A DNA stretch of 25,513 nt, taken from the NCBI GenBank assembly GCA_003427395.1, contig BFEA01000187.1:1790953-1816465 (forward strand), read 5' to 3'. The stretch comes from Chara braunii. Its lineage: Eukaryota; Streptophyta; Charophyceae; Charales; Characeae. Numbering within the stretch: the stretch's first letter is position 1; every line of letters begins with the position of its first letter. The notes below the pieces were generated by a model that was given only the letters and a program-made list of their open reading frames with translations, was not told the DNA's origin and searched no databases. Shown piece after piece: positions 9,446-19,929 of this stretch. Both the position numbers and the translations under genes were made by a program.

Positions 9446-9730
9446 ATGAGGGTGCTGAATGAGATGATCATTAGAGTGAGCAAGGTGATCAAGAGCACGG
9501 AGAGGGTAGATGAGATGACTAGAGTAGAGGAGGTATAGCAGGATGTAATGGAGATTCATCATAACCCTGAGTGGGAAGCTTCTGTTGATCGTCTGCTTTA
9601 AATCCTTGAATTCGTTGCTGGTAAAGGTCTAGCTGCACGTGTATCAATCTGGAAAATCGGAGTAGCAGATCAACCGTTACGTAACCCTAACCCCATACTA
9701 ATTGGTAGAGGCCAGTTGCATATTATATGA
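9446..9730 (+). pseudogene. Possible out-of-frame continuation after gag
   Basis: In the -1 frame relative to gag, an ATG at 9446 opens 30 codons to TAG (9536-9538). The same frame then runs to TAA (9599-9601) and on to TGA (9728-9730). Two internal stops in about 95 codons is fewer than chance predicts, so this may be a decayed remnant. No protease or other domain is recognisable. It conflicts with a 3' LTR starting at 9447. Confidence 0.2.
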
Positions 9731-10530
9731 GTCAGGACAGACATATACTTGGATGTGTGTATGTGCATAGGTTGGATCTGGGGAGGGGTTTCGCAATAAT
9801 GGTCTGGTAAAGTAACTTAGGTTGCAGATAGTTCAGCCATATAGGTGAAACCAGGGGGCAATGAACGAGTGGGAACTAGTTCGCCTACACGTTAGTAGGA
9901 TTATAGTTTCGCGTATAAAGAGGCGGAGCTAGATATGTGCATATTTAGATGTAGGCACCACTAGCTTGCGCACCTGTACATATGCAAATTGTAGTACTGA
10001 ACGAATCATTTGTTTCATTTTTTTGTGTGATTTGGATGGTCGTGTCCAGATGTGTGATATGTTGGCATGTACAGTTGGGATAGAGTTGCGAGGCTTGAGC
10101 TTTGTGTATGTTTGGGTATGCTCTGAGGTACTTATGTGCTCGAGACATGGGTTACTCAACAGAACGGGGTGTGAAGGCTGGGTACCTATGTTATTTTTGA
10201 GAGAGACATTTAATCTTTATATATATAGAGTTCAAACCTTATGAGGATTGGTTTTTGTGACGATCACTATCACTCTCACGCGTGTGGCTTTATCTTGATG
10301 ATTGTTGGTTTTGTGTAAAAGATGTGTGAATGTGTAACATGTGAAGCTGCCTACTCCTCGGTATACTAGTGAGTATAAGGGGAGGAAGCGCAGCCTATTT
10401 GAGAAAAGTTGTGAGGATTCTTTGAAGATTTATGAGTCTCTAAGACTCGAATACTTCACCATGCCGGTTGTTGATTGCTTAAGTGTGATGAGGTCTCATA
10501 AGATGGTCTCTCAGTGATGCTTTGTCTTAT
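9731..10530. other. No gene recognised
   Basis: About 800 bases of AT-leaning sequence with no supported coding region. GGTCTCT (10503-10509) can pair with AGAGACC (10533-10539), next to the hairpin minisatellite. Confidence 0.5.
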
Positions 10531-10750
10531 GAAGAGACCCCTCGTGATTTTGAGAGAAGGGTGTTTTGTTTTGAAGTGAGACCCCTCGGGATTTTGAGAG
10601 AGGGGTGTTTTGTTTTGATATGAAGAGAGACCCCTCGGGATTCTGAGAGAGGGGCGTTTTGTTTCGAAGTAACACCCCTCGTAATTTTGGGGGAGAGGGT
10701 ATTTTGTTTTATGATGAGAGCCCCTGGATTTTGAAAAAGGGGAATGGTTT
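10531..10750 (+). repeat. ~45-base hairpin minisatellite, 5 units
   Basis: Units start near 10534, 10578, 10627, 10672 and 10716, a spacing of 44-49 bases. Each has ACCCCTC, a short AT-containing spacer, then GAGAGGGGT and TTTTGTTTT. The two G/C parts are complementary, so each unit can form a hairpin. The last two units are more diverged (GCCCCTGG...AAAGGGG) but keep the ability to pair. Confidence 0.8.
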
Positions 10751-10762
10751 ATTATTGGAAGA

Positions 10763-10780
10763 CTCACCCTTAGAGGTGAG
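10763..10780 (+). other. Perfect 6-base stem-loop
   Basis: CTCACC, loop CTTAGA, GGTGAG, just after the hairpin minisatellite. Confidence 0.4.
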
Positions 10781-10799
10781 TGAGCTGATTTATGGCATG

Positions 10800-11280
10800 G
10801 TGAGTTGTTTAATGAGTGATAAAGTCTGACGAAAAGGGTCACTTTTGCTTAGAATGTTTGAGAAAGTCGCAATGAGTGCAGGGCGGGAGATATCTCAGGA
10901 CGGGTGGCTGCTGGCTCTGATCAAGTCAGGGGTCACGGCCTCGTGGATCTAGCGGTGATTTTTGTTTGTAAGCGTGCGAAGGATGCCATGCCTATTGTGG
11001 AAGGGCTGGTAAATGCCTTCAGACCCCTACGTGTTGCGCAGTGGGCCTGTGATTTTGTTTTGCGACGCCCCCGTCTAACCACTTGTGCTAGTTCTGAGAT
11101 ATATTGAAGAAAGGCCAAGCTAACGGAAAAGAAGTAAGTACCTCTAGGGCGTAACCCCATTGGATGGCTGCTAGCCGGCGCAACCTGGCTGCGGGACCGC
11201 GGGGTAAGAGTTTAAGGGGGGTTGCCCGCCCCAGTGAAATTACTCCGCGGGATAGTAATGATTGAGAATTTTTGGGGGAA
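10800..11280. other. No gene recognised
   Basis: A short open frame (10904-11107) has no recognisable domain and ordinary composition. No repeat or RNA gene is seen. The right end becomes GC-rich (CCGCGGGGTAAG near 11199). Confidence 0.4.
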
Positions 11281-12075
11281 TCCTGATTGAATGCTTATCA
11301 GGAGGAAACCTATCGTTGCGTAAACAACGAGGGGTACTGCCCTTAAATAACAATGCGGTGGGCCGTAGTCCTGGCCCGATCAGCCAGGTTATGGTGGGCC
11401 AAGATGGAGACCCAGCCTTTCTTTACTAGACTGCAGAAAGAGTTGAGTGGATATTAAGTATACGTATATGCTTATGGGTATTTGATTGTGAGAGATTTTT
11501 GAGAAGGAAGGCGAGAGTGCCTTCGAAGGTCTCGCTTAAGGCCCGCGTCCCTAGTTTTTGTCAGGACTAGGGACACCCAACGAGAAGCCGAAGGTTGTCT
11601 AGGACCGGGGAGAGGACGATTGGGAAGGTCTTTGGAACTTATGCTGTCAGTGTCCTAATTTCTGGACAGTGAGAGGCCAGGTTAGAAACCTGGCAGCATA
11701 AAGTTGTGAAGACATGGTTTGATGGAGGCTCTACCCTGTCTTTGTCGGCTAATCGGATTGGCTCATTTTTTGTGAGCATTTGGAGTATGGATGGGCTTAT
11801 AGCTTTCTGATTTGGCGAAGCGACGGGGACGTCACTTAATATGGTCCGGTAAGCTGTCGGCGCGAATACCCTTACAAGGGTATCCGCCCTGGTTTTTGCA
11901 AGTGCCAGGAGATAGTTGGTTTAGAGTTTAAGTATACCGCGCTAGGCGCGGCGGCGTCTGTAATTTATGTTGACTGGATGGTTCACTAGAGTAAAGAGTG
12001 CGTGAGCGCGCAGGTTTAAGGCGCTCGTGATTCAACCCCTAATAGTGATTACGAAACCGGCGCGGGTGCCGGCCT
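11281..12075 (+). other. Stem-loop-dense segment, possibly structured RNA
   Basis: Perfect inverted repeats follow each other: TCCTGAT/ATCAGGA (11281-11303), TCGTTG/CAACGA (11313-11330), CCTGGC/GCCAGG (11370-11388), GTCCCTAGT/ACTAGGGAC (about 11548-11575) enclosed by TCTCG/CGAGA and CCTTCG/CGAAGG, TTATGCTG/CAGCATAA (11639-11701) enclosing two hairpins, ATACCCTT/AAGGGTAT (near 11866-11883), CCGCGC/GCGCGG (11937-11951), GAGCGC/GCGCTC (12004-12026), and CCGGC/GCCGG (12057-12072). No known RNA family is recognised. Short stems occur by chance; the 8-9-base perfect ones and their density are the notable part. Confidence 0.45.
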
Positions 12076-13167
12076 GTTTATTTTTATTCTTATCTTTAAG
12101 TTTTTATTTTTGGTTACTCCTGATTAAACTAGGATCTAAGAAGATATTTTCTTTCGATGGCTACGTTTGACCGAGTTGAGCGCGCGTGCGGAGAACGACC
12201 CCGACGACGGCATCGGCAATGACGGCGCGACTTCGTGCGGTGAGCGCGGTTCGGTAGGATGGCGCGCGGGGCAATTATGGCACGGTATGAGCAAGCCGGC
12301 ACGGACACAGGGAGCCGTGCAGCCAGTTATCGGCGCGGCGACAGCGGAGTAGCGTGGAGCCAAGCCAAAGGGGTTGAGGGCCCGACGGGGCTATCCCCCT
12401 TGGTTTTGTTAGTAGGCGCGGCGGTGGGCCCGGTCCGCGGGGCTGGCAGGGTGCCAACGATCCCGTGTTTCCCCGACGTTACCGTTATTTTCTTTTAGTT
12501 CCTTTTTCGGGTATTGTTCTGGGTCCCTTTGCTACCGCGTCCCGTTTTGGGACGCGAGACTGCGGTAGAAGCGCGTGGGGGTGTGTTGTATTTGCGGGGT
12601 CGCCTGAAGTGCAATTACAAATTGTTTTCGAAACTACGCCGGAGCCGCGCCCGACGTCGTTTTGCCTGGGCGAGGCGCCGTGGGTGTGGCAGGCACCCGA
12701 GAGCCTGACTCAGTGAGTATACCCCCGGACTACCTGGCGCGTTAAATGGAGTTATTACCTTGTTGCGATTTTTGAGCCCCGTGACCACCGTTTCACTGCC
12801 CGTCTTGATCGAGGGGCGCCTGTGCTAGCGGATGGCTTCACACGGGGGTGAGAACAGGGCACTGTTGACGAGAGTGAACCCGGACGGGCATCAGTGCCGC
12901 ATGCATATGGAAAAGGGGGCCGAGCGCCTTAGGTTTGCCCCCTCCCTCTTCGCTGCTCTCGAGAGCCATGGTCAGAAGCACCGGGTTGGGTGCACAGCGC
13001 CGTACCGAAGGCAGCGCTCGTCGGTCGGGAGTTTAGGGGGGAAAGGCTAATCGAACCGTGTAGTAGTTGGCTTTCCCGAACTTCCTCCTACGATTGCCCG
13101 ACGGGCCGAGCGCTGAGACAGCGCCGCTCCGAGCAACAGTAGGAGGGCGGGCGGAAGGCGGTGAGAG
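12076..13167. other. GC- and CpG-rich non-coding stretch
   Basis: Composition shifts strongly to G+C with many CpG from about 12170 onward. Open frames on both strands are short, overlapping and without domains, as expected in GC-rich DNA. One nested hairpin (12532-12568) has CTACCGC/GCGGTAG outside and GTCCC/GGGAC inside. Confidence 0.4.
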
Positions 13168-13172
13168 TGTCG
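13168..13172 (+). other. Alternative candidate left end of the 3' LTR
   Basis: TGTCG at 13168 is the exact inverse of the LTR's last five bases (CGACA) and follows a G-rich, mostly purine stretch (13141-13167). This would give an LTR of about 6.37 kb. TGTCG occurs several times by chance in this region, and the purine stretch contains C and T, so support is weak. Confidence 0.2.
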
Positions 13173-13488
13173 GGGTGGCCATTGCGACGGGGGCGGTCGG
13201 ACAGATGGTAGTGGGAATGAGCGGAGAGGGGCGGCCTGAAAAACTGGGCGCAACAGGCAAGCGGGCGATGAAGTGCAGGGAAAGGTGCGGAGTAGCAGGC
13301 GAACGAGGACAAGGAGCTGCGACAGGCAGTGAGATCGGAGGAACAACGTGCCCTGCGCGGAGGTAGCGACGGGCAGCGGGGCAACGGATGATGAGGGGGA
13401 AGGGACCTAGATGCGGGATGTGCCAGGTGCATCCGCATTCGAATGGGAAGAGGATGTGGCCATGGTAGGAAGGGAAACTGTGCAACTT

Positions 13489-13515
13489 ACCCGTTTCTTG
13501 GGGGGGGAAACGGGT
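13489..13515 (+). other. Perfect 8-base stem-loop with G-run loop
   Basis: ACCCGTTT pairs with AAACGGGT around a loop containing eight G. Confidence 0.45.
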
Positions 13516-13730
13516 GAACGAAGAGCTGTTTTAGGGGGTTGCTGTTCGGGAGAGTTCGATGGTTGGGTTAGTTTGGGTGATAGAGTGGTAGGAGTAGAGA
13601 TAGAAAAGAAAGTAGGTGCGCGGAGTGTGACGAGAGAGCAGCTATGGCCGATGGCAAGAGTACACAATATGATCGATTCCTTATGGAATCGGGCGGGCCA
13701 GGATGCGAATTGGGGGTTTGAGGGTGTGGC

Positions 13731-13754
13731 GAATCTGATGGCAGCATCAGATTC
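13731..13754 (+). other. Perfect 10-base stem-loop
   Basis: GAATCTGATG, loop GCAG, CATCAGATTC. It lies about 90 bases before the point matching window base 1. Confidence 0.5.
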
Positions 13755-14608
13755 CGCACTCGCGTGATGGGCTGACTAATCTTAGTAGTAGGGGCTGCGC
13801 GGTGTAAAGCAGGCCGAGCGGGGTGCGACTGAGGACAGAAAATTGAATGAATCCGGACGGAGACTTGCACCAGGTGCATTCGAGAAGTGAGTGAGGGGGA
13901 GAGTGGCTATGGCGGGCTGAAAAGCTCATTGCTCGCTCAATCCTTGATAGAATCGGGTGAGTGGAGAGTCGAGACAGGGGTTTTGAGGGGTGGCGACCCC
14001 AAATCCCGGCTCAGAACTGGTGGTAGGTGGATAAAACGAAGGTTGGTAGGGGGAGATGGTGCGAGGAGAGTGTCGGAGCTAGATATGGCCCGACAAGGAA
14101 AACGAATGTCGCGTTCGGGGCCTGACGAGATCGAGGAAAGAAAGTTGCAGAGTAGAGGTCCGAAGTTGGGCGAGTTCGGGGGCGGTGTTAGATTTAGAGA
14201 TTACGGGTCAAAGTTTGAGTTATGTTAGTAAGGTGCTGCGTGAAAAAAGGGGTCTTCAAACTGGTAATGTATCTCCCCGTGTTCTAGCGGGAGATTCATC
14301 CGATTTTGCCCATAGTAGCTGCGGGAGGCCAGCCGCCGAGTAAAGCTGGGAGACAGCATGTATCCGCCTGGGATGTAGCCGAGGATTCACCCGACTTTGC
14401 TCGTAGTTGGAGGCAGCGAGAGGGTGGCCGCGCGTGGAGGACTTACCTGTTATCTGATGCGTCGCTCCGCCTGCCGCTAGAAGTGTTTCCCTCGCTCTGC
14501 TCTTTGAAGCATACACGTGGCAGTTCGTGTGCACCTGGCTATGGGGCAGTGGGGGATTCATTCGATATCGTTCGCATTGTCATTAAACAGATAGAGGTGG
14601 GGGCGGTT

Positions 14609-14851
14609 NGGTTCNGGATGTCTGGGTTGTTTGGAGGTGATAATGNAAGCTTGCTGGAGTGGCTCCCCGGTTCAGTGGGTANCAGGAACCGGCAGCNTGN
14701 GGGGCCCAATNGCAAAGGTGAGCCNNTCTTGTGCGACCTGTTCNGTATAGGATGGGTAGACGTCCTCGTCCGCNCCCCGCCGNTGCCCTGCCGNCCGTGT
14801 CTCGCTCGCTCTGCATAAGGATCGTTGCAGATTTACGTGTTCGNTGTANGG
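14609..14851. other. Cluster of ambiguous bases in the 3' LTR
   Basis: About twenty single N occur here, whereas the homologous part of the 5' LTR (near 765-1007) has none. This suggests reads from several repeat copies were mixed. Translations across this part are unreliable. Confidence 0.8.
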
Positions 14852-16095
14852 CGCGGTCGTACTACGGGTGTTGCCGTGCGCCTTGCTACCTCGCTACCAG
14901 GTTGTCCGTCCGCTGATCGGACCTTCCGCATGCATTCTGTAGGTTGGTTGCCTTGTTGCTGGTGCCTTGAGCTCTACGTTGCAGTTGCCAACCCACTGAC
15001 CCGCTTGTCCTATTTACTTCTACAACGTTGTTGCCTGGTTCGTATTGTCATGTACTCCACTGCACAGATTTTGGGCTGCATCCCGCTGGCTCGGTGGGCC
15101 AAAAGCAAAGGGTGTTAGGCAGGGTAGCTACTGACGGGCTCGGCTATTATAGCGTATGCTGTGTTGTGCTGCATATGAGCAGTGCACCTACTGAGCACCT
15201 TGCTCAGCCGCTGAGCGTGATGATGAGCCTGGTGGACCGCCCCATATGGTACTGTATGCTGCGCGTACAAGGCGGTTGCGAGAAGCTAGAGTCTTACTGC
15301 GTTCGCATTGAGCATTGCTACAGAGCTGGCCGATCAGCTCGGCTGGTGTGCATGNTAGTTACTTGGTAGCACTNAGTTGAACAAGGGCGCAGGGAAGGAG
15401 GCGCTCTCTATCTAGAGGTGGTCGCTCTAGGCTGAGGTGTGGGGTCTTAGACANGTACGACAAAGTATGACTTGAGGACGTGATTTGGCCGGTGAGTGTG
15501 GTAGTGTTGTGAGTTGAAGAGGTCATCGAGGATTCGACGGCAAACGACTGACCTCAGATAACCAAGCTACAGGGCACTTTGGNCACTATTGCGNGAGCCT
15601 CAGGCGCGTGAAGNTAACAAGGACCTCTCCTGAGAGTTGAGTCAGTCCCTCTCTTGTATCTCGAGAGTCTGAAACTCCTACTTCTGCCCTTCTTACTCTA
15701 ANTCTAGTCNTGTTCTGAGAGGAAGGCGGCAGGCGGGATTGCAACCCGTAAGTCCGCGTCAAGACTCTGTGGGGAGTCCACCCACTGATTGCGGGAGCTC
15801 TGCCGGAACTCAGGAGGAGTTCTGGGGGCAGGGAATCGTCAGGTAAACCATTTCCATCTGTACAACCTACTACCACCCATGTTTTGCCTATCTCCCTGTA
15901 ATATGATTGCCGTATGCATGTGTTGTCCCTATGGTTTTTGCTTTCTCTTCAAGACATAATCAGACTAAGGGGAAAGAATGTGTGAGAGTGAAGTTCAAGT
16001 TCCTTCTTTATTCTGACCGAAAGCAGACAAGGGATAAATTGGGGGAAGGTGGGAGGAAGGCAATTTTGCATGCGTTTGGAAGGGTCAACTAAAGT

Positions 16096-16763
16096 CTGAG
16101 CATTGTTTCTACTGTGAATGGCTCAGGGCTATGTTTATTTGGCTGTTTTCTAAAGAACCAGGCATTGTTTCTACTGTGAATAGTCTGGTTGCTATGTTTA
16201 TCTAGTTGTTTTCTGGAGGACCAGGCATTGTTTCTACTGTGAATGGTCTGTTTACTCTAGTTAACACTGAGAGTTTGCCTGATTAAAGGGGTTTAATTTC
16301 TTGTTTATTCTGAGGGAGGAGTTTTTGTCTAAGGCGAAGCATTGTTTCCATGGAGAATGGCTTAGCATGAAAACCACGCACATAAATTAAACTTAGTATA
16401 AAGGAAAATACTTTATGTATATTTGCATGTGAACTGGCAGCTGGGCATTGTTTCTACTGTGAATGGTCCCACGTTAAGCCATATCATTAAGAAGAGAAAA
16501 GAAAAAATACAAAGTATAAATGGAAACAGTCTAGGCAAGCTGAACATTGTTTCTACTGTGAATGGTTCAGTCCCCTGCCTATATATGCCTTTTCTTTTGA
16601 AAACAAAGTCAGAGAAATACTAAATTTTGGATATTAAACAACTCAGGGCAACTAGGTTTTGTTTCCATGGCGTCTGCCGAAAAGAAGAGAGAAGTAGTTG
16701 TGTAACGTGTTCGTGTATATCATAAACACAAGTTGGGCATTGTTTCCATGACGAATGGTCCAG
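16096..16763 (+). repeat. Same bulged-hairpin array in the 3' LTR
   Basis: Homologue of 2227-2907. Stems change while pairing is often kept: the first hairpin becomes CTGAG/CTCAG and the second pairs over 11 positions (AACCAGGCATT with AATAGTCTGGTT, one bulge). The seventh hairpin has decayed (near 16660), so about seven remain. Confidence 0.85.
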
Positions 16764-16914
16764 CTCTACGTCTTTTGTAAGATGGGTATAAGGATTCAAG
16801 AACTTGAAGATTCACGAATTATTTATATAGAATGAACTTGGGATGGTGAGAGTACTTACATTCGTGGTCTGGTTTGTATGTGACTGGATGAGATGACTAG
16901 TTTGTTTGGGTTTC

Positions 16915-17780
16915 AGTTTTATAGGCAGTTGCTTTAGTTGCTCGCCACGTGCTAGAGGCATAGGAGTTAGTGTCAATTTCTGCATTTTCTGTAATAACTT
17001 TTTTTTACTTAGGTCAATTTTTGCATTTTCTGGGATCTTTTCTCATACTTGGCTTTGTATAAATCTTGGCAAGCGACTTTCTCTACGGGAAGAGCTGCCG
17101 AGAGCTACTTTCTCTACGGGAAGCACTGCCGAAATTTTTACAAATCCAATGAGTTAGTTGAATTTTGACTTGTCAAAAGTTCAGCTTTGTCTTTTCTCAT
17201 ATTTGACTTAGTTAAAATCTGGGAAGTCTCATTTTCTGAAGGGAGTGCTGCCGAAATTTTTGCTAATTCTGGGAGTTAGACAAAATTGAACTTTGGGAAG
17301 CCAAAGTTACTTTCAAAATCTGAACTTAGCCTTGTAGAAATTTTGGAACAGCAATTTTTTAGAGGGAGTGCTGCCGAAATTTTACAAAATTAAGGAGTTT
17401 GTTAAATTCAGTCTAAAGTTGAGCTCGAACTGTTGTTCGAGTTCATATCTGACTTAGTATAAATCTGGGAAGTCTCCCTTTCTAAAGGGAGTGCTTCCCA
17501 AATTTCTACTATTTAAGGGAGTTAGACCGAATTTGACTTCCAGAGTTATAAATTATTTCTGCTTTTATTTCTGACTTAGTATAAATCAAGGAAGTCTCCC
17601 TTTTTAAAGGGAGTGATGCCCAAATTCTTACTAATTTTGAGAGTTAGACAAAATTTGACTTTCCAGAATTAGAGATTATTTCTGCGTTCATATTTGAGCT
17701 TATATAAATTCTGGAAAGACACTTTTCCTACGGGAAGCGCTGCCGGAATTTTTTTAGGTTAGAGGAGATAGACTATATTT
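16915..17780 (+). repeat. ~122-base tandem array (3' LTR)
   Basis: Homologue of 3060-3905. It has an extra local duplication near 17075-17130 (CTTTCTCTACGGGAAG appears twice). The CTCCCTTT/AAAGGGAG hairpin is perfect at 17474-17491. Confidence 0.8.
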
Positions 17781-18040
17781 TGACAGGTGGCGATTCAGGC
17801 GACTCGCCCTGAATAGGGGAGATTCTGCAGTTGGTCTACCTTTGGCTTAAGCACTGGCTTAGAGGTGGACTTAGACTTAGTTTTTAGGGAGATTTTGAGT
17901 GAGGATGTGTTATGAAGTTGTATTCTCCATACACTTATAATCTTAGCTTGGGGATTGGTCTGTCGTGTGTTACAAGTCTTCTTGATCATTTGATCCAAGT
18001 TCAGGGCTAGATCCAGCTTGATCCATTGAGGATCACTTTC

Positions 18041-18057
18041 TGTTATCACTGATAACA
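18041..18057. other. 17-base perfect palindrome (3' LTR)
   Basis: Unchanged copy of 4158-4174, although the surrounding bases differ between the LTRs. Confidence 0.5.
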
Positions 18058-19050
18058 GGTCGGTTGTCGATTCGTCGGTTTACGATTCAACTTCAATTCA
18101 CTCCTGCCACTCAACCTAAAGGATTTAACCTTATGATTGAACTGTTTTGTTGTGTTTTCACCCGAACTTTATTGAATGACCATCCTACAAAAATACTGAG
18201 TATTTATTTAAGAGTTGCACGAGTGAGACTTGTATGGCTAAGACGAGGGGTATGAGGGCAAGGAATGGTTGAAGTTGACCCCGTGTAGTGCGTGGGCGTT
18301 TGATTGAATCTTTGATGTGGTTGCAAGTGCGTTTGTGGTTCGGACTCTGGATGTGATTGTTTGCGATTATATACATATGTGGTTGAGAGGAGCCCCACTG
18401 TGACTGTGAGAAGTGGTCGTCATATATAATTAACCCTCATATATTTACGAGTACCCTGAGTATTTGAGAGACCTGCCGTATTTATGCATAAGGGCTATCC
18501 AGATTCGTCCATATTTAAATAAACCTTATATATATATTTATATATATGTGGCTTGGGTGTGCGCGCGACTTATTGTGATCGTGCGCAAGGGATAACCAAA
18601 TTATGGCCTGAGAGAAAAAGGAGACCCTTTTTTATCCTTTGGGACTCATCTCCAGGGCAGTAAGGAGCGACTGCCACCACTTGTATGGACCTGTGTACCA
18701 CCCACTGTGCACAGAGTGTAGAAGAGAGTGTGTGGTCTTCAACCGCGCATGGCGGTTGTCCGGCGTCGAGAGATTAACCCTCAAGGCGCATGTCAGCCGA
18801 CACTTGAGTGTCGAATGCGACCCTCGAGATTAACGAGGATGGCGCGAGTATGGGTACTACATAGTACGCCATCATTGCGACTGCTTACGTACGATTGCAT
18901 TGCGAATCGATATAAGTGATCCCTGCCTCCGCGCGGTTTTATACAAAGTCTCGCGCACGACGCCTATTCGATTTCCGCATCGGAGAGTTATGGGACGACT
19001 ACCGAGGGGCTAGGAGCGTTGTCACGTTGTTTATGTTGTGTCGTTTTGTA

Positions 19051-19067
19051 TGTGTGTGTGTGTGTGT
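19051..19067 (+). repeat. (TG)8 microsatellite in the 3' LTR
   Basis: One unit longer than the tract in the other LTR, a normal slippage difference. Confidence 0.85.
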
Positions 19068-19540
19068 TTTATTGTTGTGTTCGTAAAGTGGTGTGCGCGT
19101 GGTGTGTGGGATGCGTCCTAGTCGACCGACGACAAGTCGAGCTTGGGACTTCGGCCCCCCAAGATGTCGGTTCGCGTGCGGGTTCGATAGAGGTGTATTA
19201 CCGCGCGTAGCCCCTATGCTACAGCGAACGAGAAACGCCCTCGGCTGGTCCACCTTTGCGATTGCAATTGATTAGCTTTCGTAATGTGGATAGGTAGCTC
19301 GGCGGGGATACACCCATTGAAGGGAGGTGACCACTCCCGTAAGGTGTAGGTAAGTCGTGCCTCGCGTAGGCCCTATACTGTCGTAGGGGCTCGCGAGAGG
19401 TATGGCTGGCGCACTCGGCCGGAGCCGCTTAAGAAAGCTCCATGTATATTGCGACGAAGGATTTAAATCCAACTCCTGCGTGACGCGGCCAGGAGGGTTC
19501 CGGGCTGCCCTGATGCGGTGTCGGACCGATGCGCTCGACA

Positions 19541-19711
19541 ACGGCCAACAGTCGGGCATGAACCTGGCCACAATTAAGGCTCTATGGCCTAGAAAGAGAG
19601 TGCACAACAAGTTGACACATGTCACAACAAAAATAAAAGAAAAAGAAAAGAAAAAGAAGAGAAAAATGAGGGAAAATGAGACAAAATAGGAGAAATGTGT
19701 GGAGGGGAGTA
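19541..19711 (+). other. Right flank of the element, purine-rich, ending in a possible polypurine tract
   Basis: Sequence unrelated to the LTR begins at 19541. Bases ~19630-19690 are almost all A and G. GGAGGGGAG (19701-19709) precedes TA and then TGTCGG (19712). This arrangement resembles the end of the internal part of a second LTR element followed by its 3' LTR. Confidence 0.35.
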
Positions 19712-19801
19712 TGTCGGCCATTGGGATGGCAGTGGTAGGGACTATCAGGTCTCAATGATGACCTCACTCCTCCTAGATCTAAGGAGTGCAGGCCGGATTG
19801 C

Positions 19802-19821
19802 TGAGATATGGCCATATCTCA
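19802..19821. other. 20-base perfect palindrome
   Basis: TGAGATATGGCCATATCTCA; symmetry extends by TTG/CAA beyond one mismatch. Confidence 0.6.
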
Positions 19822-19899
19822 ACAAAATCTGAATTAAAAGTGCAAAAACAAAAGAAAATGCAAGAGGAAAAAATCCGGTTTTCTTTTGAGTCATGGATC

Positions 19900-19914
19900 T
19901 GAGATCAGATCTCA
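19900..19914. other. 15-base palindrome
   Basis: TGAGATC, A, GATCTCA. It shares TGAGAT with the palindrome at 19802. Confidence 0.5.
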
Positions 19915-19929
19915 TGGTGGAGAGAAAAC

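Larger units (their letters stand above)
1..19540 (+). mobile_element. Giant non-autonomous LTR retroelement (LARD-like), 5' end outside window
   Basis: Two long direct repeats (1-5740 and 13845-19540) flank a region that starts with a tRNA-Asp primer-binding site and contains a broken Gag-like frame. That order (LTR, PBS, gag, LTR) is diagnostic of an LTR retrotransposon on the + strand. No pol domain is visible in any frame of the internal part, so the copy cannot be autonomous. Very long LTRs with a short non-pol interior match the plant LARD class. The tRNA-Asp primer is used by several plant Ty3/gypsy lineages such as Athila, but without reverse transcriptase the superfamily is only a guess. 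The left LTR is cut by the window start, so the left target-site duplication cannot be checked. Confidence 0.85.
13845..19540 (+). repeat. 3' LTR, part matched to the 5' copy
   Basis: This is the second copy of 1-5740. Differences include a ~24-base insertion near 15004-15028, a duplication of about 36 bases around 17100, and absence of the 86 bases at 4758-4843 of the left copy. The first ~2.2 kb is nearly identical to the left copy. From about 16080 on, sampled stretches differ by about 5-6%. The true left border of this LTR is upstream of 13845 and cannot be fixed, because the corresponding part of the 5' LTR is outside the window. Confidence 0.9.

Noticed and set aside
11281-12075. Hammerhead ribozyme or retrozyme
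   Set aside because: CGAAAC occurs near 12052, but no CTGANGA core is found in a compatible place, and the element has an ordinary PBS and Gag.
12136-12716. Genes in the GC-rich stretch
   Set aside because: The frames on both strands are short and overlapping, as expected from high GC. None has a domain or consistent codon pattern.
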